Source: CAZQHK01 sp964593455
GTDB taxonomy: Bacteria > Muiribacteriota > CAYSPT01
Assembly: GCA_964593455.1 (NCBI GenBank)
Contig: CAZQHK010000019.1
Span: forward strand, 26,296-90,295
DNA: 64,000 nucleotides
Reading direction: 5' to 3'
Positions 41,214-48,834 of the stretch are shown here, piece by piece (position 1 is the first letter of the stretch; each line of letters starts with the position of its first letter). The translations under genes and the position numbers were made by a program. The notes beneath the pieces were generated by a model. It did not search any database, was not told where the DNA came from, and saw only the letters and a program-made list of their open reading frames with translations.

Positions 41214-41237
41214 GCAGTAAGATAGCGAAGGCGGGCC

Positions 41238-41981
41238 ATGAACACGAATAAACCATTTGAAAACCTCTTCAACGATGACTATTTATATTTTTACAGTTCC
41301 GGGTTTACCCCGGAAAGGACCGGAGCCGAGGTGAATTTCATCGAGTCCGCGCTGTCCCTGCAACCAGGGGAACAGGTACTGGACGTGGCCTGCGGGCATG
41401 GGCGCCACCTGAACGAACTCGCCCGGCGCGGCTGCCGCTGCACCGGCGTGGACATTACTCCGGGATTTCTGGAGATAGCCAGGAAGGAAGCGACGGCGGA
41501 AGGCCTTGACGTCCGCTATCTGCAGCAGGATGTACGGAAGCTCGATTTCGACACGGAGTTCGACGCCGCCTACTGCTATTTCACCAGCTTCGGCTATTTC
41601 AACGACAAGGAGAACGCCGTCGTCATCATGAACGTCGCCCGGGCCCTCAAGATCGGGGGACGGTTCCTGCTGGAATCCATCAACCACGACTTCATCGTCA
41701 AGAACGGACGACTGCACAACATTAACGAACGCGACGGCAATCTGATGCTGGACACGAGCCGGTTCGACCCGGTGAAAAGCCGTATCTTTACCAGGCGGAG
41801 AATCATCCGGGACGGCCGGGACTACGAAACCGGTTTCACCGTCCGGCTCTATACCCCACCAGAGCTGAAGCAGCTCCTGGGCGCCGGCGGCTTTGTCATC
41901 GAAACCTTCTACGGCGGTAGGGACAAACCATTCGAGGTGACCAGTCCCCGCCTGGTAGTGGTAGCACGCAAACAGTCGTGA
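41238..41981 (+). CDS. Class I SAM-dependent methyltransferase
   Basis: 247 residues. Motif I VLDVACGHGRH (about 47-57), then GVDITPGFLEIARKEA and DVRKLDFDTEFDAAYCYF, are typical of the class I Rossmann methyltransferases of the ubiE/generic branch. The substrate is not indicated. The ATG at 41238 lies behind an AT-rich promoter region. It overlaps the M28 peptidase gene by 4 nt (GTGA), so the two are translated together. No signal or membrane segment. Confidence 0.9.
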   Translation: MNTNKPFENLFNDDYLYFYSSGFTPERTGAEVNFIESALSLQPGEQVLDVACGHGRHLNELARRGCRCTGVDITPGFLEIARKEATAEGLDVRYLQQDVRKLDFDTEFDAAYCYFTSFGYFNDKENAVVIMNVARALKIGGRFLLESINHDFIVKNGRLHNINERDGNLMLDTSRFDPVKSRIFTRRRIIRDGRDYETGFTVRLYTPPELKQLLGAGGFVIETFYGGRDKPFEVTSPRLVVVARKQS

Positions 41982-43066
41982 AACTGAAAGCCATCCTCCG
42001 GTTTCCGTGGCTGCACAGCACTAAGAGCGGCAGAGAGCCGGACCGGACCAGGGGGTTCAAGAAGTATCATAATTATATTGCTTATCCTGCAACAGCTCTC
42101 GTTATTTTCATTGCAGCCATAGTAAGCTGGTGGATCATGATCAAGGTGCCGGGAAAAAGTTTTAATGGTCCCCTGCCGCCGCTGACGAAAGAAGAAATGC
42201 GGTTGCGGGGAGAGATCAAGGCGGTGGTTGACAAGCTGGGACAGGAGATCGGAGAGCGAAACGTCTTCCGGCCCCGCGCCCTGGATGCGACCGTCCATTA
42301 CCTGGAAGACTGCCTTACCGCCGCCGGCTACCAGATGGAACACCAGGAATACGAGGCGGAAGACGAACTTTGCCATAACCTGATCACCGAAATTCACGGG
42401 TCCGAACATCCCGGTGAGATCCTGCTGATCGGTGCTCACTACGACTCGGTGTACGGATCACCGGGAGCCAACGACAACGGCACCGGAGTGGCGGCGGTAA
42501 TCACGCTGGCCCGCATGTTTTCCGGCCGGAAACTTCCGAGGACCTTGCGGTTCGCGCTCTTCGTCAACGAGGAGCCGCCATTTTTCCAGACCGCCCGCAT
42601 GGGCAGCCTGCTCTACGCTAAACGCTGCCGGGAGCGAAACGAGAACATTATCGCCGTACTCATCCCGGAAACCATCGGCTGCTACCGGGACGAACCGGGA
42701 AGCCAGGACTATCCCTTTCCTTTAAGCTTTTTCTACCCCGACCGGGGCAACTTCATCACCTTCGTCGGCGACACTTCCTCGCGCCGGCTGGTGTTCCGGG
42801 CGGTGGAATCGTTTCGGAGGCAGGTCAAGTTTCCCTCGGAAGGAGCGGCCCTACCCGCTCTCATACCCGGTGTTGGTTGGTCCGACCATTGGGCTTTCTG
42901 GCAGGCTGGTTATCCGGCCATCATGGTGACCGACACGGCACCTTACCGGTACCCGTTTTATCATACCGGTCAGGACACGCCGGACAAGATCGATTACGAC
43001 CGTACAGCCAGGGTGGTTTTCGGTCTCGGCAAAATAATTGACGATCTAATCCATAACGGAATATAG
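41978..43066 (+). CDS. M28-family zinc aminopeptidase, membrane anchored
   Basis: 362 residues. One N-terminal membrane helix (about 32-52, YPATALVIFIAAIVSWWIM) anchors an extracytoplasmic peptidase domain with the metal-binding set HYDSVYGSPGANDNGTGVAA, the catalytic Glu pair in FVNEEPPFF, and late ligands near SDHWAFW and the YHTGQD histidine. M28 enzymes release N-terminal residues or act as glutaminyl cyclases. The closeness of a pyroglutamyl peptidase does not decide between these. It begins at GTG 41978, overlapping the methyltransferase, and is convergent with the asparaginase gene. Confidence 0.9.
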   Translation: MKLKAILRFPWLHSTKSGREPDRTRGFKKYHNYIAYPATALVIFIAAIVSWWIMIKVPGKSFNGPLPPLTKEEMRLRGEIKAVVDKLGQEIGERNVFRPRALDATVHYLEDCLTAAGYQMEHQEYEAEDELCHNLITEIHGSEHPGEILLIGAHYDSVYGSPGANDNGTGVAAVITLARMFSGRKLPRTLRFALFVNEEPPFFQTARMGSLLYAKRCRERNENIIAVLIPETIGCYRDEPGSQDYPFPLSFFYPDRGNFITFVGDTSSRRLVFRAVESFRRQVKFPSEGAALPALIPGVGWSDHWAFWQAGYPAIMVTDTAPYRYPFYHTGQDTPDKIDYDRTARVVFGLGKIIDDLIHNGI

Positions 43067-43096
43067 CCTGTCTTCTCCGCTTTCTTCACCTGGAAT

Positions 43097-43627
43097 TCAG
43101 AGGGTGGGTGGGGCATCTTCTGAGTTACGCTCAATCGACCGGACTGTTTCCTCGAACTCGCCGGTGTCCGTGTTCTTCCGGACATTGTCCCAGCGGAAAA
43201 AGCGGCCGTTCATGGCAATAAAGACTCCCGGAGGAAGACACTGCGCGCAGGCTAAAGCGCTGCCCAGGTTGAACAGTCCGTCGGAGCTTCCGAACTTGTA
43301 AGGAACCATGGCTCCGGTGAGTACGATGGTCTTGCCCGTAATGGACTGTCCGAGCAGTCGGGCGGTGGCCACCATGGTATCCGTGCCGTGGGTGATGACG
43401 ATCTTGTCTTCCTCTGATTTGCGGCAATTCTCCAGGATGATCTGACGGTCGGAATCAGTCATATGTATGCTGTCGACCATCATCAGAGTCCGCACCTCGA
43501 GGTCCAGTTTGCAGCGACCGAGCTTCAGCATTTCGGGAAGATGAGAGTCCTTGAAAAAGAGCTGACCATTCAGCTCATTGTACTCTTTATCGAATGTCCC
43601 GCCGGTAATGAAAACACGTATAGCCAT
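43097..43627 (-). CDS. Short L-asparaginase-domain protein
   Basis: 176 residues corresponding only to the N-terminal domain of type I/II asparaginases: FITGGTFDKEYNEL with the first catalytic Thr and ITHGTDTMVATARLL with the second Thr-Asp pair, then LTGAMVPYKFGSSDG. The C-terminal dimerisation domain of the 330-residue enzymes is absent, but short single-domain versions are a known family and the residues are intact. No frameshift is visible downstream. Activity on asparagine is therefore plausible but unproven. The ATG at 43627 starts it; upstream lies the AT-rich region shared with the DUF2339 gene. Confidence 0.85.
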   Translation of the reverse strand: MAIRVFITGGTFDKEYNELNGQLFFKDSHLPEMLKLGRCKLDLEVRTLMMVDSIHMTDSDRQIILENCRKSEEDKIVITHGTDTMVATARLLGQSITGKTIVLTGAMVPYKFGSSDGLFNLGSALACAQCLPPGVFIAMNGRFFRWDNVRKNTDTGEFEETVRSIERNSEDAPPTL

Positions 43628-43745
43628 ACCGTATCATATACAAAACACAAGCATTTTTGTCAAACAGCAAAAACAATTTTACACCTTTCTCCTGATCTGT
43701 TATAAGGAAGGCTAACCTTAAGAAAAAGAAACACAATACACATTT

Positions 43746-43776
43746 ATATACATCCGATGTATATGAATGTACATCG
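43746..43776 (+). promoter_or_regulatory. Nested inverted repeats, candidate activator binding site
   Basis: ATATACATCCGATGTATAT (43746-43764) is a perfect 9-bp inverted repeat around one base. Overlapping it, CGATGTA (43755-43761) pairs with TACATCG (43770-43776). They end about 95 nt upstream of the sigma-54 promoter, the usual position for an enhancer-binding activator. TGTACA (43768-43773), 17 nt, TATAAT (43791-43796) also forms a sigma-70-like pair, so a repressor site is an alternative. Confidence 0.5.
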
Positions 43777-43869
43777 TATGATGGTATATTTATAATATAG
43801 AAAGAGTTTTTTTTTAATAACAACTCGAATACCCTATTATATCTATCATTACAGACGATACTGTTTTTT

Positions 43870-43885
43870 TGGCACGATACTTGCT
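43870..43885 (+). promoter_or_regulatory. Sigma-54 (RpoN) promoter
   Basis: TGGCACGATACTTGCT matches the -24/-12 consensus (TGGCACG, four bases, TTGCW) at every defined position. Transcription would start near 43896, about 110 nt before the DUF2339 gene. It is the only such full match I noticed in an intergenic region of the window. Confidence 0.8.
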
Positions 43886-44004
43886 TCATAACCGTTAGTG
43901 GAGACGTTGCCGCCACTTTGACTGGAGAAGCGGCTCACTGCTATACTTATTTGTGAATTCGGCAGTGTACGTTTACCTAATTTACGTGACTGGTGGTGGT
44001 CTGT

Positions 44005-47000
44005 ATGGGGGCTCTTTTATCCATATTCATCGTACTTATATGCGTAATCGCCATAAAGTTAAACAGTATCACTCGAGATTTGAAAGCTCTTCACACGGAG
44101 CAAGAATATATCTACCGGCGCCTCGGGCTATTGATAGATAAGATAAATACTCTAGCCAAGACCGTTATGCTACCGGTGAAACCAAAAGTAGTAGCGGAAA
44201 AAGCTCAACCTGAACCCGTGAAACCCGAAGTCCCGCCAGAACCCGAGCCGGTGAAAACAGAAGAGGAACCAGCGAAACCCGAACCGCAGGAAATCCCAAA
44301 ACCAGTAAAAGTACCCACGGGCAAAGCCTTAACAGAACAAGTCCAGACAGTCCGGGAAGGTATCAGGATCAATGTTCAACCGCCGGCGCAGCCGCCTATA
44401 AAATCGGAGATTATCGCTTCCGCGGCGGTCCCGAAACGACCGGTAACACCGTCGGTAAAAGCTTCTCCCCTGGTAGAGTCGGCCCTGGAGATATTGCAGA
44501 AAATCTGGAACTGGATACTGGTGGGAAAAGAGCACCGTCCGGAAGGCGTCTCCATGGAGTACGCGGTAGCCAGCACCTGGCTCCTGCGGGTCGGTATCGT
44601 AGCCATCGTCGCCTGTATCGGGTACTTCCTGAAATGGTCCATAGAAAACAATCTCATCGGAGAACTCGGCCGCATTGCCCTGAGCATTGCCGCCGGACTG
44701 GTCATGCTGGTGTGGGGAGTTAAACTGGCCGGAAAGAAATACGACCTGATCGGTCTGGGACTGATGGGGGGCGGTCTGGCTGCCTTGTATTTCAGCGTCT
44801 ACGCCGCCGGGCCAATGTACAATATTCTCCCGGAACCAAGCCAACTGGTAAGCTTTGTTTTGATGATACTCATCACCATCACCGCCGGCGTGCTGGCCGT
44901 CCGCACCGACTCCAGGCTGGTAGCCATCCTGGGAATTATCGGCGGATACTGTACACCGGTCATCCTGAGAACCGGCGTGGTCAACTTTCCGGGGCTCTAC
45001 TCCTACATGCTGTTACTTAGTTTCGGAATCCTTGGTATCGCCCGCTACAAACAGTGGCGGATTTTGAACTACCTGGGTTTTGGGTTCACGTACGTGCTCG
45101 TGATCGCTTCCCTGTCAAGCGGCTACCAGAACAGCCATTTCAATGAAGTAATGCCGTTTCTTGCTCTATTTTTCGTCGTCCACTCTTCGCTGGTCTACTT
45201 CAACAACATCATCGAGGGCAGGAAATCAACCAATCTGGAAATCCTCCAGCTCGTGTTGAACGCCGTAATTTTTACGTTCTTATCATACCGGCTCATCGAC
45301 GATGCATTCGGGCGGCCTTACCCGGCTATCCTGTCCGTATCCATGGCCGTTTTCTACATTATCCACGTTCTCGTTTTTCTTCGGAAACGCCTGGTTGACC
45401 GTCCCCTGCTGGCAGCCCTGATCGGACTGGCTGGCGCTTACACCGCCTGGACTCTGCCGCTTGTGTTTGAAAAAGAAACATTGACCTTGAGCTTGGCTCT
45501 GTTAGCCCTGCTGTTCATGTGGTTGTCGGGAAAACTCCGGAGCAACTTCATTCACAACCTGTCGCTCGGACTCTATATCATCGTGTTCTGCCGCCTGCTG
45601 TTCCTGGAAGTAGGGAGAGGTTTTCTCCGTGGAGGACAGGCGCACCCCGAGTCGATGTCTATTTATTTTCATCATCTGGCCTCCCGGCTCTGGACCTTCG
45701 GCGTTTCAATCGGTTCCATCATCGGAGCGTTCTTTTTGCAAAGACGGATGCCCGTGCCCGATGAAAACCTGGCGGTGGAAGAAGGCAATGACACGTCACA
45801 ACTATTTGCACCATCCGTTTCAACCGGCATCTTCTACTGGTTCTCAGCCCTGTTCCTGTTTCTCTTCCTGTATCTGGAAAGCGGCGTTTTCCTGTATTTC
45901 TTCCGGCCGTTCCGCCTGCCCTTCCTCACCATACTCTGCTGCCTGATGGCGTTTTACTTCCTTTGGAAATATCTCGAATCGGGAAAAACCGAAGGGGTAT
46001 TTCTAACCATGATGCTACTGTTTCTGGGAGGAGCGGTGTTTAAAATACTGATCTACGATCTGGCCTCCTGGAACTTCTGTCCCGGGTTCTACTATAACGT
46101 GGAGTACACCGCTTTGTCTGCCCTGATGCGGTTGATCGATTTTGCCGCTCCCCTCATCATGCTGTTCGCGCTTTATCAGTTGCTGCTCAAAGACAAAGCA
46201 GTCGCCACCAATCCGGTGGTGTTCGGATTCAGCGGTCTGGCACTCTTGTTTCTGTACCTGACCCTGGAAGTGAACAGTTTTTTTCACTGGCAGCTCCCTG
46301 ACTTCCAGGCCAGCGGGCTTTCCGTTTTCTGGGCTCTGTTCGCCATTGCCGGGATAGCGGGAGGAATCTGGAAGAATGTTAAAGAGCTGCGGTACACCGG
46401 TCTGGCTTTGATCACCATCGTCGTATTCAAGGTATTCCTGTACGATTTGGCCGCTACTCCGGTGATTTACCGGACTATCGCTTTCTTCATCATGGGTCTT
46501 TTGATGATTATCGGCGCCTTCGCCTATATCCGTTCGGATCGTAAATTTATCACGGTAGCAGTCCTTGTTTTTGCTGCCCAGGCGGCCTTGGCCGTTGAAA
46601 GCGATATCCCGTTTCCGTATTACAAATCCATCCTGCCGGGAAAAATACAAACAAAGGAAAGCAGCCATCTGGTGTTCCTGGATCTCGACGAATTTGTTAC
46701 CCGCCAGAGTAATGACCAGTACACCAATCTTCGCATTATGCAGATGGTCAGCTCTAAGCCCGGTCAACGAAAATTCATGGAAATCCCCTACACCGTCACT
46801 CCCAAAACTGAAATCAAAACGGTCTTTACCGAGTTCCCAATCGAGATGGAGACGCTGGCCGTCGAAGAACTGCCGGATAATCAGCTGCGGATTGTCCTGC
46901 GAAAGAAAGACCCGCAAGCGCCGGGCGTGGTTGTGTTTTCAACCCCGGCCAGGGATTTTGAAAAACAGATAACTATCGATGGCAGTCATGACTGGAAAAG

Positions 47001-47973
47001 GTGGACGGAAATTGTTTCCCGGAAGTCGATATTTGATTACTCCAGATATCTCGATATCAGGAAGGATCGAGTGGAACTCCTGGCAAACAATTATCAGTAT
47101 TACAAAATCGAGATAACAAATATTATAGAGAATCAACGATCTCCTTTGGTTACTATTCTCAAAGAACAAAAAAGCGGGAAAACCATCAAAGAACTCGAGA
47201 AAACCAACCTGTTTCAGAAAACATTCAGAATGGATACGATTACGTTTCTTGAAAAACGCATCGAACAGAGAACGGGAGAACGGGAACTGAGATCCTACCG
47301 GCCGGACAAAATAACGTTTGAGCAGGACGAGAAAAACCGGGAGACTATTTTATCGATTTCCACTGCGCGCCAACCTGTAACCCAGATCGAGGTCAGCGTT
47401 CAAAACGCTACTTTCTGCCGGAACGTCATCGTGGAGGGAACCAATGATACTGGTAAAAGACCTGTCTGGAAAGAGCTGTGCAGAAGCCTTATCACCAGGA
47501 TAGATCTCAACGATCCCCATGAAGGTCTGGTCGTGGACGACACGACTATTTCCCTGGGCACGGTATACCGGTACCGTACCTATCGTTTAAGAATTCTCAA
47601 CCTGGATAGCCCGCCGCTTCCTTCCATCAGAATCGCCATGATAGGGCCGATTCATCAGATCCTCTTTTTCCAAGATCCCCAAAAAGTCTACCGACTCTAC
47701 TATGGCGCCAGCGGCCTCAAGCAGCCTCAGTACGATATAGACAAAATTCTCACGCGAATAAAAACAGTTAATACCGTTGCCCTTATCCTTGGTAAAGAAA
47801 TTTCCAATCCGAACTTTATCAAACAGTCTGAAACGCTCCATTTCGACAATAAATTGGCTTTTCTCGCAGCGATTATATGCATGGTGGTTGTCCTGAGTTG
47901 GGTTATTGCCGAGGCCGGTAAACAGGTCGAAGAAGTGGAAAAAGCAGCCAATGGAGTATCCGGAGATAAATAG
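44005..47973 (+). CDS. DUF2339-DUF3999 fusion, giant polytopic membrane protein
   Basis: About 1322 residues. An N-terminal helix and coiled coil (1-45) lead into a Pro/Glu/Lys-rich linker (about 55-140). A DUF2339 domain follows with more than 20 membrane helices (about 175-850; STWLLRVGIVAIVACIGYFLKW and GLMGGGLAALYFSVYA, shown in part, are typical). At about residue 853 the sequence VLVFAAQAALAVESD reads like a signal peptide, after which about 440 soluble residues resemble DUF3999 (FPYYKSILPGKIQ), ending in one last helix (LAFLAAIICMVVVLSWVI). In many genomes these two families are separate neighbouring genes. ATG 44005 is chosen behind a GGTGGTGG stretch; GTG 43993 is the alternative. 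Driven by the sigma-54 promoter at 43870. Confidence 0.85.
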   Translation: MGALLSIFIVLICVIAIKLNSITRDLKALHTEQEYIYRRLGLLIDKINTLAKTVMLPVKPKVVAEKAQPEPVKPEVPPEPEPVKTEEEPAKPEPQEIPKPVKVPTGKALTEQVQTVREGIRINVQPPAQPPIKSEIIASAAVPKRPVTPSVKASPLVESALEILQKIWNWILVGKEHRPEGVSMEYAVASTWLLRVGIVAIVACIGYFLKWSIENNLIGELGRIALSIAAGLVMLVWGVKLAGKKYDLIGLGLMGGGLAALYFSVYAAGPMYNILPEPSQLVSFVLMILITITAGVLAVRTDSRLVAILGIIGGYCTPVILRTGVVNFPGLYSYMLLLSFGILGIARYKQWRILNYLGFGFTYVLVIASLSSGYQNSHFNEVMPFLALFFVVHSSLVYFNNIIEGRKSTNLEILQLVLNAVIFTFLSYRLIDDAFGRPYPAILSVSMAVFYIIHVLVFLRKRLVDRPLLAALIGLAGAYTAWTLPLVFEKETLTLSLALLALLFMWLSGKLRSNFIHNLSLGLYIIVFCRLLFLEVGRGFLRGGQAHPESMSIYFHHLASRLWTFGVSIGSIIGAFFLQRRMPVPDENLAVEEGNDTSQLFAPSVSTGIFYWFSALFLFLFLYLESGVFLYFFRPFRLPFLTILCCLMAFYFLWKYLESGKTEGVFLTMMLLFLGGAVFKILIYDLASWNFCPGFYYNVEYTALSALMRLIDFAAPLIMLFALYQLLLKDKAVATNPVVFGFSGLALLFLYLTLEVNSFFHWQLPDFQASGLSVFWALFAIAGIAGGIWKNVKELRYTGLALITIVVFKVFLYDLAATPVIYRTIAFFIMGLLMIIGAFAYIRSDRKFITVAVLVFAAQAALAVESDIPFPYYKSILPGKIQTKESSHLVFLDLDEFVTRQSNDQYTNLRIMQMVSSKPGQRKFMEIPYTVTPKTEIKTVFTEFPIEMETLAVEELPDNQLRIVLRKKDPQAPGVVVFSTPARDFEKQITIDGSHDWKRWTEIVSRKSIFDYSRYLDIRKDRVELLANNYQYYKIEITNIIENQRSPLVTILKEQKSGKTIKELEKTNLFQKTFRMDTITFLEKRIEQRTGERELRSYRPDKITFEQDEKNRETILSISTARQPVTQIEVSVQNATFCRNVIVEGTNDTGKRPVWKELCRSLITRIDLNDPHEGLVVDDTTISLGTVYRYRTYRLRILNLDSPPLPSIRIAMIGPIHQILFFQDPQKVYRLYYGASGLKQPQYDIDKILTRIKTVNTVALILGKEISNPNFIKQSETLHFDNKLAFLAAIICMVVVLSWVIAEAGKQVEEVEKAANGVSGDK

Positions 47974-47981
47974 GCGCCACC

Positions 47982-48716
47982 ATGATTTCCCATAAAGCAT
48001 TTCTAACCGAAAACATGGAGATCAGGCAATATTACGGACGCACCAGTAATATCTACCTTATTATCTCCCGGGAGGCACAAGAAACTTATCTGGTTGACTG
48101 CGGTGTACCATCGGACACGAGAGGACTCTTAGCCGTTCTCAATTCCCTTCCGCCCTTGAAACGCGTGCTGGCAACCCACTTTCATGTCGATCACATTACC
48201 GGGTGGATCACGCTTAAAAAAGCTTATCCTCAGGCGGAAATCTGGTTTCACCAAAAGGCCCGGCCACTGGTGGACGGGAGAGAACGAATCCTCTTCCCGT
48301 CTCTGTCAGATTTCCTTGAAATTATCTACCCCTGCGTGAAAGCATACGGATTCCTACCAGGAATGCGAGACATCCTCCAGGGAGGCCGGTATGGAACTCC
48401 GTTTAAAGCTGGATTTCCGGCTGACCGGGTGCGGTATTTCTCTGAATCCCAGGAAGTGCTGCCCGGTTTCACGACCTTTCACACCCCGGGACACAGGTCA
48501 GATTCGGTCTCTTTCCTGCACCCGGGGAGCGGCGTTTTTTTGACCGGCGATTTCCTGCTGGTTATGCATGGACTGGTAGTTGTCAATTCCTACGTGTTCT
48601 GTAAAAAAGCCCAGGAAAAATCCGTCAACAAGATTAAGCAGGTAAAAAGCATACAGTATATCTACCCCGGTCACGGCCGCTGTATCCCATTTGACGTCAC
48701 CGATCTTTCCACCTGA
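47982..48716 (+). CDS. MBL-fold metallohydrolase
   Basis: 244 residues. The metal-binding signature HFHVDH is at 66-71, the later ligands in FHTPGHRSDSVSF and LTGDFLL, and the final His in YPGHGR. This is the glyoxalase-II-like branch of the metallo-beta-lactamase fold. Substrate unknown: thioesters, lactones and phosphodiesters are all possible. The ATG at 47982 lies 8 nt after the DUF2339 fusion gene, so it may share its sigma-54 transcript. Confidence 0.9.
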   Translation: MISHKAFLTENMEIRQYYGRTSNIYLIISREAQETYLVDCGVPSDTRGLLAVLNSLPPLKRVLATHFHVDHITGWITLKKAYPQAEIWFHQKARPLVDGRERILFPSLSDFLEIIYPCVKAYGFLPGMRDILQGGRYGTPFKAGFPADRVRYFSESQEVLPGFTTFHTPGHRSDSVSFLHPGSGVFLTGDFLLVMHGLVVVNSYVFCKKAQEKSVNKIKQVKSIQYIYPGHGRCIPFDVTDLST

Positions 48717-48754
48717 CCGGTGAATCCACCTAACTTTCTCAATCTCAAACAATT

Positions 48755-48784
48755 TTGCTTAAATAATCTATCCTTGTGTATAAT
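48755..48784 (+). promoter_or_regulatory. Candidate sigma-70-type promoter for the Ca2+ ATPase operon
   Basis: TTGCTT (48755-48760), 18-nt spacer, TATAAT (48779-48784), 50 nt before the ATG at 48835. Confidence 0.5.
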
Positions 48785-48834
48785 CTCCTTAACCCAACTC
48801 TATTTCAACCCGGAAAAGACGGTGGTACATTCGC

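Larger units (their letters stand above)
40866..41237. other. Divergent intergenic region with repeat copy B
   Basis: The 372 nt between two divergent genes hold no coding sequence I can support. They contain repeat copy B (41009-41140, inverted relative to A) and an AT-rich stretch with an inverted repeat and a promoter-like pair just before the methyltransferase start. Confidence 0.75.
43628..44004. other. AT-rich divergent regulatory region
   Basis: 377 nt, much richer in A/T than its surroundings, with no supportable gene. It holds two nested inverted repeats (43746-43776), a sigma-70-like pair and a perfect sigma-54 consensus (43870-43885). About 110 nt of leader then precede the DUF2339 gene. 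Confidence 0.8.

Noticed and set aside
43587..43916. A 109-codon minus-strand frame in the AT-rich region
   Set aside because: It is Cys/Phe/Tyr-rich, has no Shine-Dalgarno, overlaps the asparaginase start and covers the sigma-54 promoter and palindromes.
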